This document shows, piece after piece, positions 1 to 12,192 of a stretch of 64,000 bases of DNA. This DNA is from Ophioderma brevispina (lineage: Eukaryota; Echinodermata; Ophiuroidea; Amphilepidida; Ophiodermatidae), in assembly GCA_023653785.1 (NCBI GenBank), contig JAMKCH010084886.1, positions 1-64,000 of the forward strand. The letters are read 5' to 3'. The stretch's first letter is position 1; each line of letters opens with the position of its first letter. The position numbers were made by a program, and so were the translations under genes. A model generated the notes under the pieces. It was not told where the DNA came from, searched no databases, and saw only the letters and a list, made by a program, of their open reading frames with translations.

Positions 1-2640
1 GGTATGCTTCATTCAACTCTTCCAGAAAATGATACGTGTATCAAGTTACTTTATTTTTTACATGATTTTTTTAATAAACGATTAAGGTAAAGAAAGGTAT
101 AGAGGGAAAAAATCAAAAAGTTATCTCAATGCAAGTTCAACTTACAAGCAACAATCATCTGTGTGTGATTCAAGTGTATGCACCCACAACTGATTATGGA
201 GATGAAATCGTGGAAGAAATGTACGAAGATGTGAGCAAGGCGATGAAGGAAAACAAATCCACCTATACCATTGTAATGAGAGATTTCAACGCCAAAATAG
301 GAAAGAGATTTCCAGAAGAGAAATCTATCTTGGGAATGTATGGAATAGGAGAAAGAAATTACAAAGGAGAAATGCTATTTGATTTTGTAGAAACTTATAG
401 TCGCAAACTCATTCTGCAAAACGAAGGAGAATAGATATTGGACCTGGGAAAGCCCAGACGGAAACACCAGGAATCAGATTGATTTCATACCGAGCAGTCA
501 ACGAGGGATCATACATAATTATGAGGTAATTACAAATGTGGACATTGGCGCATGGCAGTGACCACAGGATGGTAAGAGCCAAGATACTACTTGACAAGAA
601 ACTAGCCAGACTGAAATTTATCAAGAAACAAAGAAAGAGCAAAATAAATGTACTGAAGCTAAAGGAGAGGAAACAAGATTCCAACTTGAGCTGAGAAACC
701 GATTTTCAAGTTTGAATGTTGAAGATGCAGATATAAATACAAGAACTGCCATTATATCCAGCACCATCATAGAGGTAGCGGAAGAAGTGGCACCAAAGAA
801 GAAGATCACAAGAGTGAAGTCAAAGGAAGATCTGGAAATCAAGGTATTGGATATGGAAAGGAAGAGGCTCAGAGATATAGAAAACAAGACAGCTGCAAAG
901 AAAGCAGAGTACAAGAAAACAATAAAGGCAGTAAGGAAAAGAAGACAGAAATGAAGCAGGAGAAAGAGAAGGGACCAAATTGAAACCATCTTAGAAAGTG
1001 GAAAGGGTCCAAAACAGATTAGTAAACTGGACACTACCAAGACAAGAATGACTAAACTCAAGAAAAAAGATGGATCTACCACATCTGATAGAGAAGAAAT
1101 GCTGGACATATGCGCAGAATTTTACCAGGATTTGTATAGTTCTGATGTAAGCCACAACCAGCCAATTACAGCTACTTCTTCAGATCAGACAGATATTCCA
1201 AGCATACTGAAACAAGAAGTAGAGAACAAGCAATTAAACAAATGAAAGACAACAAGGCACCTGGCATTGGTGACATATCCAGTGATGTGTACAAAGCAGG
1301 GGGCATAGAAGTCATCGAACAATTAACAGGACTATATAACAAAATTTTAGAGAAGAAACTACCACAGAGCTGGAAAGAAGCCAAGATTATCGTCTTGTAC
1401 AATAAAGGAGACAAAGCTGACATGAAGAACTACCGGCCAATAAGCTTATTATCACATGCTTACAAGATCTTCATCCGCACAATCCAAAACAGAATTAAAC
1501 AAATCCTTGATAAAAACCAACCCAGAGAACAGGCTGGATTAAGAGAAGGCTATTCTACCATAAATCATCTCAAGCTCTAAACCAAGTCATCGAGAAAGCA
1601 AGTGAGTACCAGTTGAAGTTATGCATAGGGTACATCGACTATGAAAAGGCGTTCGACTCGGTAGAACATGACAACTTATTTGCAGCCTTGAGAAAAGTTG
1701 GAGTCAATGAGGGATATGTAAAGATCATAGAGGACATATACACTAATGCAACCGCTACTATTTACATTGACAATTATGTTTCCAAGCCTATCCAAATTAA
1801 AAGAGGAGTGCGTCAAGGAGACACCATATCACCAAAGATATTTACTACAGCCATTGAAGAAGAAGTCTTCAAGAAACTAGAATAAAGAAAGAGGCCTTAA
1901 TATAGATGGAGAATGGTTGACAGATTTGAGGTTTGCTGATGATGTTGCCCTGTTAACAGCCTCAGTCAAGGACATGGATATCAACTTAACAAACTTAATT
2001 CTGAGAGCAAGAAGATAGGCCTGAAAATCCACAAAGGCAAAACCAAGTACATGACTAATTATGACACTAATGAGACTCTGAAAATTGATAGAGAAATTGA
2101 TGTGATAGAGAGAGTGGACAGTTACAAGTATCTAAGCAAGACAGTAAAAATGGAAAACAACACCTGGGAAGAGATCCTATTACGTATAAAGGCTGGCTGG
2201 AGCTGCTTTGGCAGATATCGTGACATCTTCTGTGACAAAACTCTACCAATGTCACTAAGAACTCGTATGTTCAATCCGAGTATCCTGCCCACTATCACCT
2301 ATGGTGCAGAGACCTGGACCACAACCAAAGAGCTTGAGCAGAAACTCGTTACCACTCAAAGAGCCATGGAGATACAAATGCTACACATCTCATTAAGAGA
2401 CAAATCAGAAATACCGAAATCAGAAGCAAAACCAAAGTCATAGGCATACAAGAGAAAATAAAAGAAGCAAAATGGAGATGGGCGGAGCATGTGTTAAGAA
2501 TGCAAAACAATAGATGGACAAAGCGAATGACAGATTGGCAGCCAAGATTAGGAAAAAGGAGAAGAAGCCGACAGAAGATAAGATGGAGGGATGACTTGAC
2601 ATCATACCTGGGCACCACATGGATCAGATATCAAAATTAA
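1..2640 (+). mobile_element. RTE-type non-LTR retrotransposon (endonuclease + reverse transcriptase), frameshifted
   Basis: An APE-type endonuclease opens at 129 (VIQVYAPTTDYGDE, then VMRDFNAKIGKR where the family has GDFNAKIGKR) and continues out of frame to about 590 (WTWESPDG, NQIDFI and DHRMVRAK in shifted frames). The reverse transcriptase follows: APGIGDISSDVYKAGG (about 1260), NYRPISLLSHAYKIF (about 1430), QAGLREGYSTINHL, DYEKAFDSVEHDN (about 1640), GVRQGDTISP (about 1807) and the catalytic LRFADDVALLT (1926-1958). The C-terminal RWAEHVLRMQNNRWTKRM and RWRDDLTSYLGTTW segment ends at a stop at 2638-2640. This order and C-terminus are typical of RTE-clade LINEs. At least four frameshifts and a GDFN to RDFN change make it a dead copy. 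Its 5' end lies at or beyond the window edge. Confidence 0.9.
1242..1580 (+). pseudogene. RTE reverse transcriptase, N-terminal palm/fingers fragment
   Basis: This open segment of the RTE element holds RT motifs 0-2a: the PGIGDIS start, LPQSWKEAKIIVLYNKGD and NYRPISLLSHAYKIF. It ends at an in-frame stop after INHLKL and is continued in other frames at 1613-1885 (AFDSVEH, GVRQGDTISP), around 1917-1960 (FADDVALLT) and at 2051-2443 (thumb and connection). It is a fragment of a broken ORF, not an independent gene. Confidence 0.85.
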
Positions 2641-4217
2641 ATCAATGTAATTACCTGAACAAAAATGTCCCGATTATCAGATGGAGTGTCCCAATTAAAA
2701 GGTGACTTGTGCACTCACACAAACGGTTTCTAGATTCAGCATTATCAGAAAATCCCCTTTATCAGGATCCCGATTAACCAGCTTCAACTGTATATAGCAT
2801 TGAATTTAATTGAAGATAAAAAAAAACAGAGTTCAAATATAAATCCTAAATAAAAAAAGCTGATCCAAACCGTTTGTTTTTAGGTTTGTATTATTGGATC
2901 AAACACAAGTCATAAACAAAATGTACTCTGTGTTTCAATACTTTGACTCAGAAATGCACTAATGTAACTCATAGGTCATTTGGACAGTTAATCCAATAAA
3001 TCGATCAAAACAGTGTCTGACAAGCCTCACTTCAAATCCGTGTATCTCGGATTTATCTGAAATTGTCACAAAGTAAATACCCTTTTTAGCCAAAACTCTC
3101 GCATTTTTCTCTCCATGTTTTGGGGGACACATGATTGGAAAAATGAATCACCATATTGGGACAATGTGAATATTGTCCACATTTACATTTATCAAGAACG
3201 GTGATTTTGGATTGGATTCTTATTACCGAGTCAGTACTATATTTGCCGAGCCGGCGAGCATCGCTCCTGTCAGTCCAAACTTGTATAGCATGTATAGGGA
3301 CGGACATAGCAGCAGGAGTACAATTCGTTTGATTATTTACAGTAAATGAACAAAATACATTAGTGTCGTGTTGCCCCAAGCATATTCAGCTGAGATTGAT
3401 TAACCTCTGATCCCAAATACATCCGAGAGATAACATTGCACATGTGACACCTGCCTGAAAATCGGAAGTCACAACAAACTATCGCTACCGATAGCCTGAG
3501 TCTTTACAAATAGTCTGCTTACAGATCACAGTTGATGACAGGTTCGACGTAAACAAGAATCTTCTATTTCGAAAGAGTCATCTGGTCCCGCATCTGGTTA
3601 GCCAATTACCTTGGGAAGCACACACCACTTTCCTCAATTCATATTTTCACGTAGCGTAGTTTTTTCAAATATACATATAGGATATTTTTGCCCCCCCCCC
3701 CCAAGATGTACAATCATCATGTGGATAGATGAATTCATAGAAGTATCTTGGTAGGTTTGGCGGAGGAAATATTAATCCATTTAACGTCATTATCAGAGTG
3801 ACTCATCATCATCAAATTTACTATTGTGATGGCCTATGATGAGTCTTGGTGTATAGTTTGGTAACGGGATTCATGCATATTAATGAGTATCTAAAGTAAT
3901 TTACATATTCGGTGCTATTTGTCATTAATCCGCTGTAAGTCAGAGACACGAGGGCATTTCTAAAACATTTTTTCTGCATCAAAGCATTATATCACACCCC
4001 TGATTATAAGCATTGTTATATGTAACAAGATAATTTGGTATGTTCTGTTGTGCAAGATAGAAAATTCAAGCATACTTCTTTTTAGGGACACTAAGGACAG
4101 CAGGCAAAACTTAAATTTTGGTTTGACCAATACAACTCTGAGACATTCTCCCGTAGGTAAAAACCGATCTATACCAAAAGAGAAATGGGTATCCACAGAC
4201 AATCTCCTTGCGTCTCT
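2641..4217. other. Non-coding stretch, no gene seen
   Basis: I see no convincing coding exon here. There are several TTATCAGGATCCCGATTA-like phrases just after the LINE, a C-homopolymer at about 3,692-3,703 and AT-rich unique-looking DNA. Short ORFs on both strands show no recognisable motif. Confidence 0.5.
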
Positions 4218-4221
4218 TTAA

Positions 4222-4577
4222 AGGCTGACTCAGAGATTTCGAAATATAATATTTTTGTGTAGAAATTAAAATAGACAACTAGAAATAAAGATAGTAACCT
4301 AAAATGCTTAATTCCAAAGTTAGAGATGAATCGATGTTTCGTTTTCATGCAGTAAACATTTATGCACAGTATAACAGTGCCATAGGATACCGTGTATAAC
4401 ACAATTTCCGGATCCGGAATTTTATAACAAAGTTGTGATTTTCTATATGAAGGACTTCGATTTGAGCTTAGTTATTTCACACAGTGATTATTATATGGAC
4501 AAGCATTATGTATATGCAAAAACACGATTTGTTTGAAAATTGAGTGCGCCCTCATCGGGAAATCTCTGTGTCAGCCT
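4222..4577. mobile_element. TTAA-flanked MITE, copy 1 (piggyBac-type)
   Basis: The 356-bp element begins AGGCTGACTCAGAGATTTC and ends with the inverted form GAAATCTCTGTGTCAGCCT. TTAA lies directly outside both ends (4218-4221 and 4578-4581), the target duplication made by piggyBac-superfamily transposases. There is no coding capacity. The interior contains TCCGGATCCGGAAT and a GTGCGCCCTCAT subterminal motif. Confidence 0.85.
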
Positions 4578-4805
4578 TTAATGCAGTGACTGAGCGATCG
4601 TTTGGTGCTGGCGGTGTTATAAGCTGTTATAGTTCAATCCCGGAGTTCAATACTATAATTATTCCCAGTCGATTGATAGCCCATATGGAGTATTAATGCT
4701 GTATGCTGGAATTCATTATTTTATTTATATAAATTAAAGGTGCGTGTTCCAATCGTCTTTGGGACCCCCTGAACTACCCAAAAGTAGTACCGATTTTGAT
4801 ATTAA

Positions 4806-5154
4806 AGGCTGACTCAGAGATTTCCCGATGAGGGCGCACTCAATTTTCAAACAATCGTGCATATACACAATGCTTGTCCATAAACTAATCACTGTGTGAA
4901 ATATCTAAGCTCAAATGGAAGTCCTTCATATAGAAAAACACAACTTTGTCATAAAATTCCGGATCCGGAATTTTTGTTATACACGGTATCCTGGCACTGT
5001 TATACTGTGCATACACGTTTACTACATGAAAACGAAAAATCCGATTCATCTCTTACTTTGGAAATAAGCATTTTAGGTGACTATCTTTAGTTCTATACGA
5101 TTATTTGTAATTACTACACAAAAAAGTATATTTCGAAAATCTCTGAGTCAGCCT
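4806..5154. mobile_element. TTAA-flanked MITE, copy 2, inverted relative to copy 1
   Basis: The 349-bp element has the same terminal repeat (AGGCTGACTCAGAGATTTC / inverted) and TTAA at 4802-4805 and 5155-5158. Its interior matches the reverse complement of the element at 4222-4577, including the TCCGGATCCGGAAT core and the CACTGTGTGAAAT segment. The two copies therefore sit head to head, about 225 bp apart, and can pair over roughly 350 bp. Confidence 0.85.
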
Positions 5155-5158
5155 TTAA

Positions 5159-7290
5159 AGGCGGTATTTTTCTCACTGCCGAGCCCCCAAATCCACTTCA
5201 TTCCCAAGATATAAACAAAAAAAACACCGTATTTATGGTTAACCATCAATATTAGCACTGTATTGAATAGGGCATTGCAATATGCATTATTCCTTCTACC
5301 AACAAAACCGTAAGTTTGTTTCTCACGGTACTTGATGGGGCGTATGTGCAAGTGCCAGTCTCTCATATCAAGTACAGAACACAATAGACAAAAAATCGGA
5401 ACAAGCACCTTTAATTGTTCGCTCATCACTAACAAACACTATTTTAGTTTTTGGGGAAGGCGTATTAATCACGCAACGCATCATTTCTGTTTTGTGTGAA
5501 ATGATTAATTTAAAGAGTTCTCTACCTCTCTTTATTTCATGAACCTTAGAGGAATTTTGTCACATGAAACAATATTAAACATAATAAAAAATACACATCT
5601 CAGTCATTTTCTTGTATTTGAAAACAAGTGTTTGAATTGAAACTTCTAAAGTATTGGCATGATTGTGGAGATGCCTATATTATTAAAATACGGTACAGCA
5701 TTGTCAAATAGCAAAGAGAACAAGCCTGCTTTGGGCAATTTGAAACGCATGCGAGTAAGAAGCTGAAAGACTCTCTCAATGAACAAGACTGTATTGGTGT
5801 TTGAGTGAATAAATCCCTGAAAGAAATCATTGAATGTCATGACACATTCCCACACCCGATACCATGTGTCACTTTGCTCAATGCTAATCCCGTAACCTTT
5901 TTCCTAGCCTGGGTTCAGACTTTAAAGCAAAGTAAATATTATAACAATGAAATCCCTTACGCACCATTTACCTTGAAATATACTTCAGGAATTCATTCTT
6001 TTGCATACATTCATGGTAATTGGTATAACATTCGTGACATAGAGCGCACTTCCTTACTAGCTCTTATTGCTATGCAAACTTAAGTCTTATTTTTCATTAC
6101 TCAACTCTTTAAGGTACACGGGATCGTACAGCGATTGTGTATGCCGTGTATTTTAAAAGGTGAAATAGTTCGTACCGTATTTAGTAGTTTGCTTATATAT
6201 ATAGTTTCTAATTACTATATATTATAGGGATCACACGAGGTAGATATAATTATGTGAATATGAAACGCACAAGAATGATTTATTTCAAGGGACACAGGAA
6301 CAAATTTCACTTCATCTACATTTCTACTATACTAGAACAATCTGTTCGAAAACGATAAGACCCACAGTGAACTGCAATTACATTTCGAAGAGCTTTTGCC
6401 ACCAAAATAATCTGTAACACACACAGATACTTAAAACAACTTCATTTCCATATAAAGCACCTTTACCACATCTTAGTGGAGCTGGAGATCAACAGAACGC
6501 CTTAACCATTAACTCTGAACTACATTTGTTTGCTTTTTTGAAGCCTTCCATTTCTCAACCCTTGATTTGCTCTAATACATATCGGGTGTAGAAAATGAAA
6601 CAAGTTCAATTGTAATTACCTAAACCTGAAACGTAATAGTTTGTTCTTAAATTCTTAGTATAGCCCTCCCTAAGACCCCTTGAGTTAGTTTCCCTTCCCA
6701 TCCACCATCATGACCTGTCGGCAGCGACGTTGTTATGACGGTTAATTACCTTTTAGAATTCCTTTTTTGGGAATTGGTAATACTTGATAGATATTTGTTA
6801 ATAACGGAATGCAACGTGTCCCACCTTTGTTTTTTGTCCAATGGGACATTTTTTTTTTCCTTAAATCACTTAAACCGTTACTTTATTGCGACAGGAGGAA
6901 TCATAAAACCATTTCCATGGCAAATCATAATAAATTGTTTATCATGAATTAATGTCCAACTCATTATTTTGCTTATTAAAAGTTTGGTGTTTTTCCCTCC
7001 TTTTTAAACTTTTAGTATAAAAATTCTTAAGTTAAACACGCTCCAGGCATGCAGAGCGTCCCCTAACACTGTAAAAATCTTCTAGATTTTTTGAAGATTT
7101 ACTTTTGGTGCACCTCAAGAAGCCGGAAAAACAATGAATTGATTATTTCTGCCATTAAATTCTTTTGTAATAAATTTATATATTTGCATATATGCAAAAT
7201 CGAACGCTCATTGTAGGTATCCCGACATTATATTCAAGAATATTGACAATGTCATAGCTCTGGAATTTTACTTTTGACGTCGTTAAGAAA
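5159..7290. other. AT-rich stretch, no gene recognised
   Basis: ORFs of up to about 95 codons occur on both strands, but none shows a conserved motif or convincing splice-bounded exon. I recognise no repeat of a known family here. Confidence 0.45.
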
Positions 7291-7299
7291 TGCCCATTC

Positions 7300-7870
7300 T
7301 AGGACACCACAGGTTTTTATATTTTTGAATTACCGTCCCTGCTTGCCGAACAAAAACGCATATCAACAACGTACGTCTGGTACCGGCCCGTCGAACCGGT
7401 ACAGATTTTTTCGCGCGGGCAACCCAAACCAACCTCAACCTCCACGTGGTCCAACGGATAACCCCTGCTTAACCAGTGGTCGTTCCAGCCACGTTAATCT
7501 CTGAATTTATAGGCCCTACCCGTGTCGTCCCAGCATGGGTTTACAGCTTGGATTTACCAGCATTACTACTCGAGCTAGGATGCTAGGCTGGAGACGTTCT
7601 ATTTCCCCTCGCTCGATCTTGGTCACGAGGCCGAGACCCTGGGTGAACTAACGTGGACATATGGGTATTGGCCTGATACCGAGATTGACCAGCGTTTACT
7701 CCTACCAGCACTACTGACTCGGATTTTCCAGCGACTATGGGAGCTTGGAGGGAAATGAGGCCTTAGGCAACAGAAATCATGGAAAAACAGCTGGTTGGCC
7801 CGTAACGCTACCATTTTTCTTTGTTCGGTGCAAGTTCGACGGGCATTCAGTACCACTGTCCACATTTGTC
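7300..7870. other. Local GC-rich island of unknown nature
   Basis: The base composition rises clearly above the flanks, with phrases such as TACCGGCCCGTCGAACCGGT and CGCGCGGGCAACCC. Open frames exist on both strands (7274-7504 plus; 7623-7865 minus) but I recognise no protein family. It could be a decayed transposon segment or a host exon or CpG-rich promoter. Nothing in the sequence decides between these. Confidence 0.35.
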
Positions 7871-8086
7871 ACATTGATAGAATTTAAGTAAATCGAATTT
7901 TTTCAACCGCAATTGTTCCATTATTTTTTTAACGAAGGTACTTTTGGCGCAAATAACTAATAAGTTGCATGCTCCATTCAACTTAAACAACCACCAATCA
8001 TAACAACGCGTACTCTGGGCATTCAGTCTGCAGCTTATGTTTGGGCGCGTTTATATCTCTTTTGATTCCAAAGAGATCTTACAATC

Positions 8087-8305
8087 ATGGAAGTGTCCAG
8101 TCCCTATAGTGTATTTCTTTTGTTTGTATGCCCACTATTGTTGCAGTGCTTTCAGGCCACTTTCGCACAAATAGTGGGAAGTACAAACAAAGTACCCACA
8201 ATGATAGCTACTGAAGTAAACAGGCCTAGACGTATATTTAAAGATAGAATATACATCTGGAGTAATCTGCACAGCACCCGCACAGCACTCAAACGTCGGT
8301 ATTAA
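8087..8305 (+). CDS. Possible first exon of a secreted protein (signal peptide)
   Basis: The frame opens MEVSSPYSVFLLFVCPLL and continues with a hydrophobic segment ending near TFA-Q, which reads as a classical signal peptide with a small-residue cleavage site about 27 residues in. A TTTATATC element lies about 40 bases upstream of the ATG (8049-8056), compatible with a core promoter. The frame runs on to a stop at 8303-8305, but a GAAGTAAAC near 8212 could serve as a donor, so the real exon may be shorter. I recognise no mature domain and find no second exon. Part of the coding strand is also an inverted repeat (GTTTGTATGCCCACTATT against AATAGTGGGAAGTACAAAC), so it could be chance open frame inside a hairpin. 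Confidence 0.3.
   Translation: MEVSSPYSVFLLFVCPLLLQCFQATFAQIVGSTNKVPTMIATEVNRPRRIFKDRIYIWSNLHSTRTALKRRY
8120..8196. repeat. Short inverted repeat
   Basis: TTTGTTTGTATGCCCACTAT and, downstream, ATAGTGGGAAGTACAAACAAA form a stem of about 20 bp around a 35-base loop. It overlaps the putative signal-peptide exon. Confidence 0.6.
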
Positions 8306-8701
8306 TGTATACGTTCCGTGTTTTGACACATATTTAAGATGAATATCATTACATGGTCAAATTGCGATTATTTTATCTCTTCGGAAGCCTTACATCGGGT
8401 AATATAGATTAAGTGTATTGACTATGCGATTCGTTGTTCATTTTCTTTTTACTAAAACACATACAATATGGGCTAAATAATAGACACTGCAAATACTTGT
8501 TACTGGGCTGGAAAAAACAAATGATTCTTGTCATCAAGTTTCTATGATGGTGTCTTGTTTCCATTTAATGTTCCAACGTAGATCTGGGTCACCGGAACAT
8601 CTGATGACAATACCAACTTGACAAATTCTTTCTCTGCCTGCAGTCTGACCGGGGATGGCAATAGGAGAGGTAATAGTGTTTCTTCCCACAATGCAAGTCT
8701 T

Positions 8702-8842
8702 CAATACAATTTTTGCACTTAGTGTCACATGAATTTATAGTGCCAAAAGTACCTAAATGACAGAACTCATCCCAAGCTTGCAAGTACTTTTTGTCACTAT
8801 AAATTCAAGTGACCAACCAGTGCAAAAAAAAAAATGTATTGG
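8702..8842. repeat. Palindromic MITE-like hairpin, ~140 bp
   Basis: The left arm starts CAATACAATTTTTGCACT and reads through GTCACATGAATTTATAGTG. The right arm reads CACTATAAATTCAAGTGAC and ends TGCAAAAAA...TGTATTGG. The arms are nearly complementary over about 55 bp with a short AT-rich loop. Confidence 0.7.
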
Positions 8843-8849
8843 AACACGA

Positions 8850-9490
8850 TGGCATTGTGGGCATAACCACTGTGCCTCCTCTTGTGATGGCAGTTTAATA
8901 ATTAAACTTTATTAAATATTTTTTACAAAGAGATCTGGCATTGCAAAGGGTGACCTGTCTTGATAAACCAATGACCTTTACCTATTTTCCCAATATCTTG
9001 GAAAGGAGGCACCGCACAACATATGTGACCCAATTCAACTTTTTTACTCCTGGTTACCTAAGGAATATTTGGAGGCCATATCTTCATACGAGTTAAAGCA
9101 GTTCAAACAATTGACCCCAATAGTAACTTAACCCCTCTTCTGGGGCCACCGCAGCAGGTCTCCAGCAGACATTCATAGTTGCAAAGTTATATTTTTCCTC
9201 TGAATTTTCCCGTATTCAGATATTGTTATCTCGTTCGTTTTATTCAAACCTCTGGCTTCTATGCTCTTGATGTCTGAAAAATTATCCGCCCATTGCGAAC
9301 GTGTGTTTATTCCAAGAACTCGAGAAAGCAGTCTCCATCTCAACTGAACGTCTATCTGCATAAAATGGCCTGATCCTTATATCAATTAGCATATCAGCTC
9401 ATATCGCCAGTTCCATTCACTGAACAAAGAGCCATGCTTCGGTGTATATAATGACCTCTTTTGGCGTTAGAACAGGGCAATGAAGCAGTT
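8850..9490. other. No gene recognised
   Basis: AT-rich sequence with small unsupported ORFs. It may include 5' parts of the CR1-like LINE that begins to be recognisable near 9,510, but I see no endonuclease motif. Confidence 0.4.
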
Positions 9491-9878
9491 TTGATTTTGC
9501 TGTTATTCTTGCCGCATGGCCGCATTTGACACCATCAACCATTCCATCTTTTTCGAGCGTCTACGAAGTCGGTACGCCACTATGAGTTACAATATGCTCA
9601 TCCATCAAGAACACAGTTCAGTGGGTTGTATTGTACATACATTGACATGAACTGACCCTGTGTGATCTGGGTATCATATATCATACCTAAAAAAACAGGG
9701 GGAGTACATGGTGAATGGAAGCAACTGAACTATGCGAAGGGAATTGAGATTGTACTAGCTCATAGTGCGGCATTGGGGGCACTGTGTTCATGGTGTTACG
9801 ATGGTTTAAATCATATCTTACTAATCGTTTTCAAGCTGTCGTTGTGAATGATAAGCTTTCAGACATTCATATTCTTCC

Positions 9879-10331
9879 TTGCGGTACCCCACAGGGATCT
9901 GTTGTTTTCATTCTATATCTGGTCCTTTGAGTGACGTGAGTGGTGCACATAGCGGAATTATGCACATGATTTATGCAGATGACACACAACGTTTAGTACT
10001 GCAGTCATCCAAGACATCTGATGTAAGATCTTGGGCCATCACCAATGGGCTTATGCTGAATGATTCGAAGACGGAGATTGTGCATTTTCATTCTAAACAT
10101 CGCACTCCTTCCAGTCTACCAGCTATTGTTATCGGTGATGCCAGAATCAACACTGCCGACTCTGCTAAGGATATTGGTGTTACACTGGATAGGACACTTC
10201 AAATGAAAGATCACATTAGGAACATCGCACGCTCTGCGTCTTTTGGAATCTACAAGATTGGGCGAATCTGTAGGTATTTAGATCAACCTACCACAGAACG
10301 CTTGGTTCATGCTTTTGTGTCCACTGCATGA
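9879..10331 (+). pseudogene. CR1-like reverse transcriptase fragment (YADD and thumb)
   Basis: The 150-codon open segment contains the catalytic IYADDTQ box, the WAITNGLMLNDSKTEIVHF motif and the GVTLDRTLQMKDHI motif of CR1/Jockey-group reverse transcriptases. The sequence just upstream (GTPQGSV in another frame) and downstream shows it is the middle of a frameshifted ORF2. Confidence 0.85.
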
Positions 10332-10570
10332 ACCAAGATTAGACTGTTATAATTCTCCCTAAGTGTGGTCTTTATTTCAGTCATATTGCACCTTTACAAC
10401 GTGTACAGAACTCAGCAGCGAGACTTGTTACTTTGACAAACCGATATGATCACATTTCGCCTGTTAGCTACACAGGCTAAAAGTTAAAGACCGCACCCGT
10501 TTCAAAATCTTACTCATTACCTATACACTAATCCGATTTTACACATTCCAACACCTCACTGGCAGCCATA

Positions 10571-11179
10571 CACTGTAAAAAATTACAGCGTAATTTACAG
10601 TAAAATACTGTAAAAAACTTACAGTATTTGACTGTAATTTGGAAATACAGCAAAATACTGTAAATTTTATGTTCAGTTTCCAGGCCTATAATGACTCAAT
10701 TTAAAAGTGGAGCCTTTATTCGAATTATAATGATCATCAACATTATTATACACAATTATGAATTTTCAATTATACGATTAAGTACTAAAATTGACAGGAA
10801 AAAAATACTGTAAATTTTACAGGAAAATACTGGCAGCAATTCTGCCAACAAAATCCCGCAAAAGTACAGGTTTTACAGGTTTTCGTTCAAATTTACTGTA
10901 TATTTTACAGTTTGATGTAATATATTTTACAACAAACTGTAAATTTTACAGTATATGCACCGTAAAAATTTGTTGATAGGCCTACAAAGTTAGGGTGTTC
11001 GTCAGTGCTTTTTTACTCTCCACACATTTACAATCTCTATAATAATTCACCAAAAATATATGTTTTTATATGTTTTGATTAAATTAATTTTTACAGTATA
11101 CTGTAATTTTTACGGTAATTTGTTGGCAGAATTGCTGCCAGGATTTTCCTGTAAAATTTACAGTATTTTTTTTACAGTG
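10571..11179. mobile_element. TA-flanked MITE with CACTGTAAAA termini (Tc1/mariner-type)
   Basis: This 609-bp insertion splits the CR1-like LINE. It starts CACTGTAAAAAATTACAG, ends with the inverted TTTTTACAGTG, and has TA immediately outside both ends (10569-10570 and 11180-11181). Inner sequences also mirror each other (ACAGGAAAATACTGGCAGCA against TGCTGCCAGGATTTTCCTGT). The interior is filled with ACAGTA/TACTGT repeats and lacks a transposase. Confidence 0.85.
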
Positions 11180-12192
11180 TAGCTGGGGTGCATCCTGCTT
11201 GAATTCACCCAAATGTGCAGATTAAGTGTAGCTTTTGAATTAAGCGTGGTACAGACGTACAAAAGATTTGGGTAGGTTTTGGGTTGGAGGCCCCCCAGTA
11301 ATGGCGGATCAATTCTGACCATCATTTGGCTGGTCGGATTCGTCTATAAGATACGAAGTGGTATGGCTCCTACCTCGAGGAACTTATCTCGGATTATAAC
11401 AATATTTCTCTACGCTCATCGTCGAAAGGTATTTTTAGTACTGGTCCACGAAGTAAGACTATGTATGGGTACCGGGCTTTCGCCATTGCAGCTCCCCGTA
11501 TGTGAAACAGCCTCCCGGTGGATGTTTCCACTTTTAAAACTAGACTGAAGACATGTCTTTTTTTTATTAGATTGGGTTAGCAAATTGGTCATATGCTGAA
11601 CCGCTTTCTTTTTTAATAATTAAAATGTTAAAATTATTAGATTTATATTTAGTTTATATTGTATTTCATTTAATTTATAGATTAAGAAACTATTTTTTGG
11701 TGTTTGTGTGATTATGTACAGTGCTTAAGATACTTTGTTGTAGCGCTTTATAAGTGACTATTATTATTATTCAATGTACCCTAGTATTACCAGACCTACT
11801 CTGATTGACAATATTTTTACGAACTCGCAGCAATCTGGGATTATATTACATGACATAAGTCATCACTTACCAATATTTATTTCTACAAATTTAACTACAA
11901 TTTCGCGGTTCTCGGCTTTCGCGCTCGTTATATTCAAAGAATATAAGCTGTGGGCCGCCCAGCCTATCTTACAACTTGACCTCACATGACCTTTGACCTT
12001 GGCATGTGACCTTTGACCTCATCAACAAATGACGGATCCCATATTGTACCTATGACTCAAGTTTGAACTGCAACTTTTCAATGCAAGGCAATTTTACATT
12101 TTTAACCTTTTTTCAACTTGACCTCACATGACCTTTGACTTTGGCATATGACCTTTGAGCTCATCAACATATGAGGGATCCCATGGTGCACC

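Larger units (their letters stand above)
9500..11771 (+). mobile_element. CR1/L2-like non-LTR retrotransposon, 5'-truncated and split by a MITE
   Basis: RT motifs in order: AAFDTINHSIFFERLRSR (about 9,518), LRWFKSYLTNRFQAVVV and CGTPQGSV (about 9,795-9,905), MIYADDTQ (about 9,967), LMLNDSKTEIVHF, KDIGVTLDRTLQMKDHI, then YHISPVS-type thumb sequence near 10,450. After a 609-bp insertion the C-terminal part resumes (SLRSSSKG, then AIAAPRMWNSLPVDVSTFKT in shifted frame, about 11,400-11,550). The element ends in a GCGCTTTATAAGTGACTATT tail followed by (ATT)n at 11,771, as in L2/CR1-type elements. Frameshifts and stops make it inactive. Confidence 0.88.

Noticed and set aside
621..1109. 162-codon minus-strand ORF rich in Ser/Leu/Phe
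   Set aside because: Shadow of the Lys/Glu-rich linker of the RTE LINE on the plus strand.
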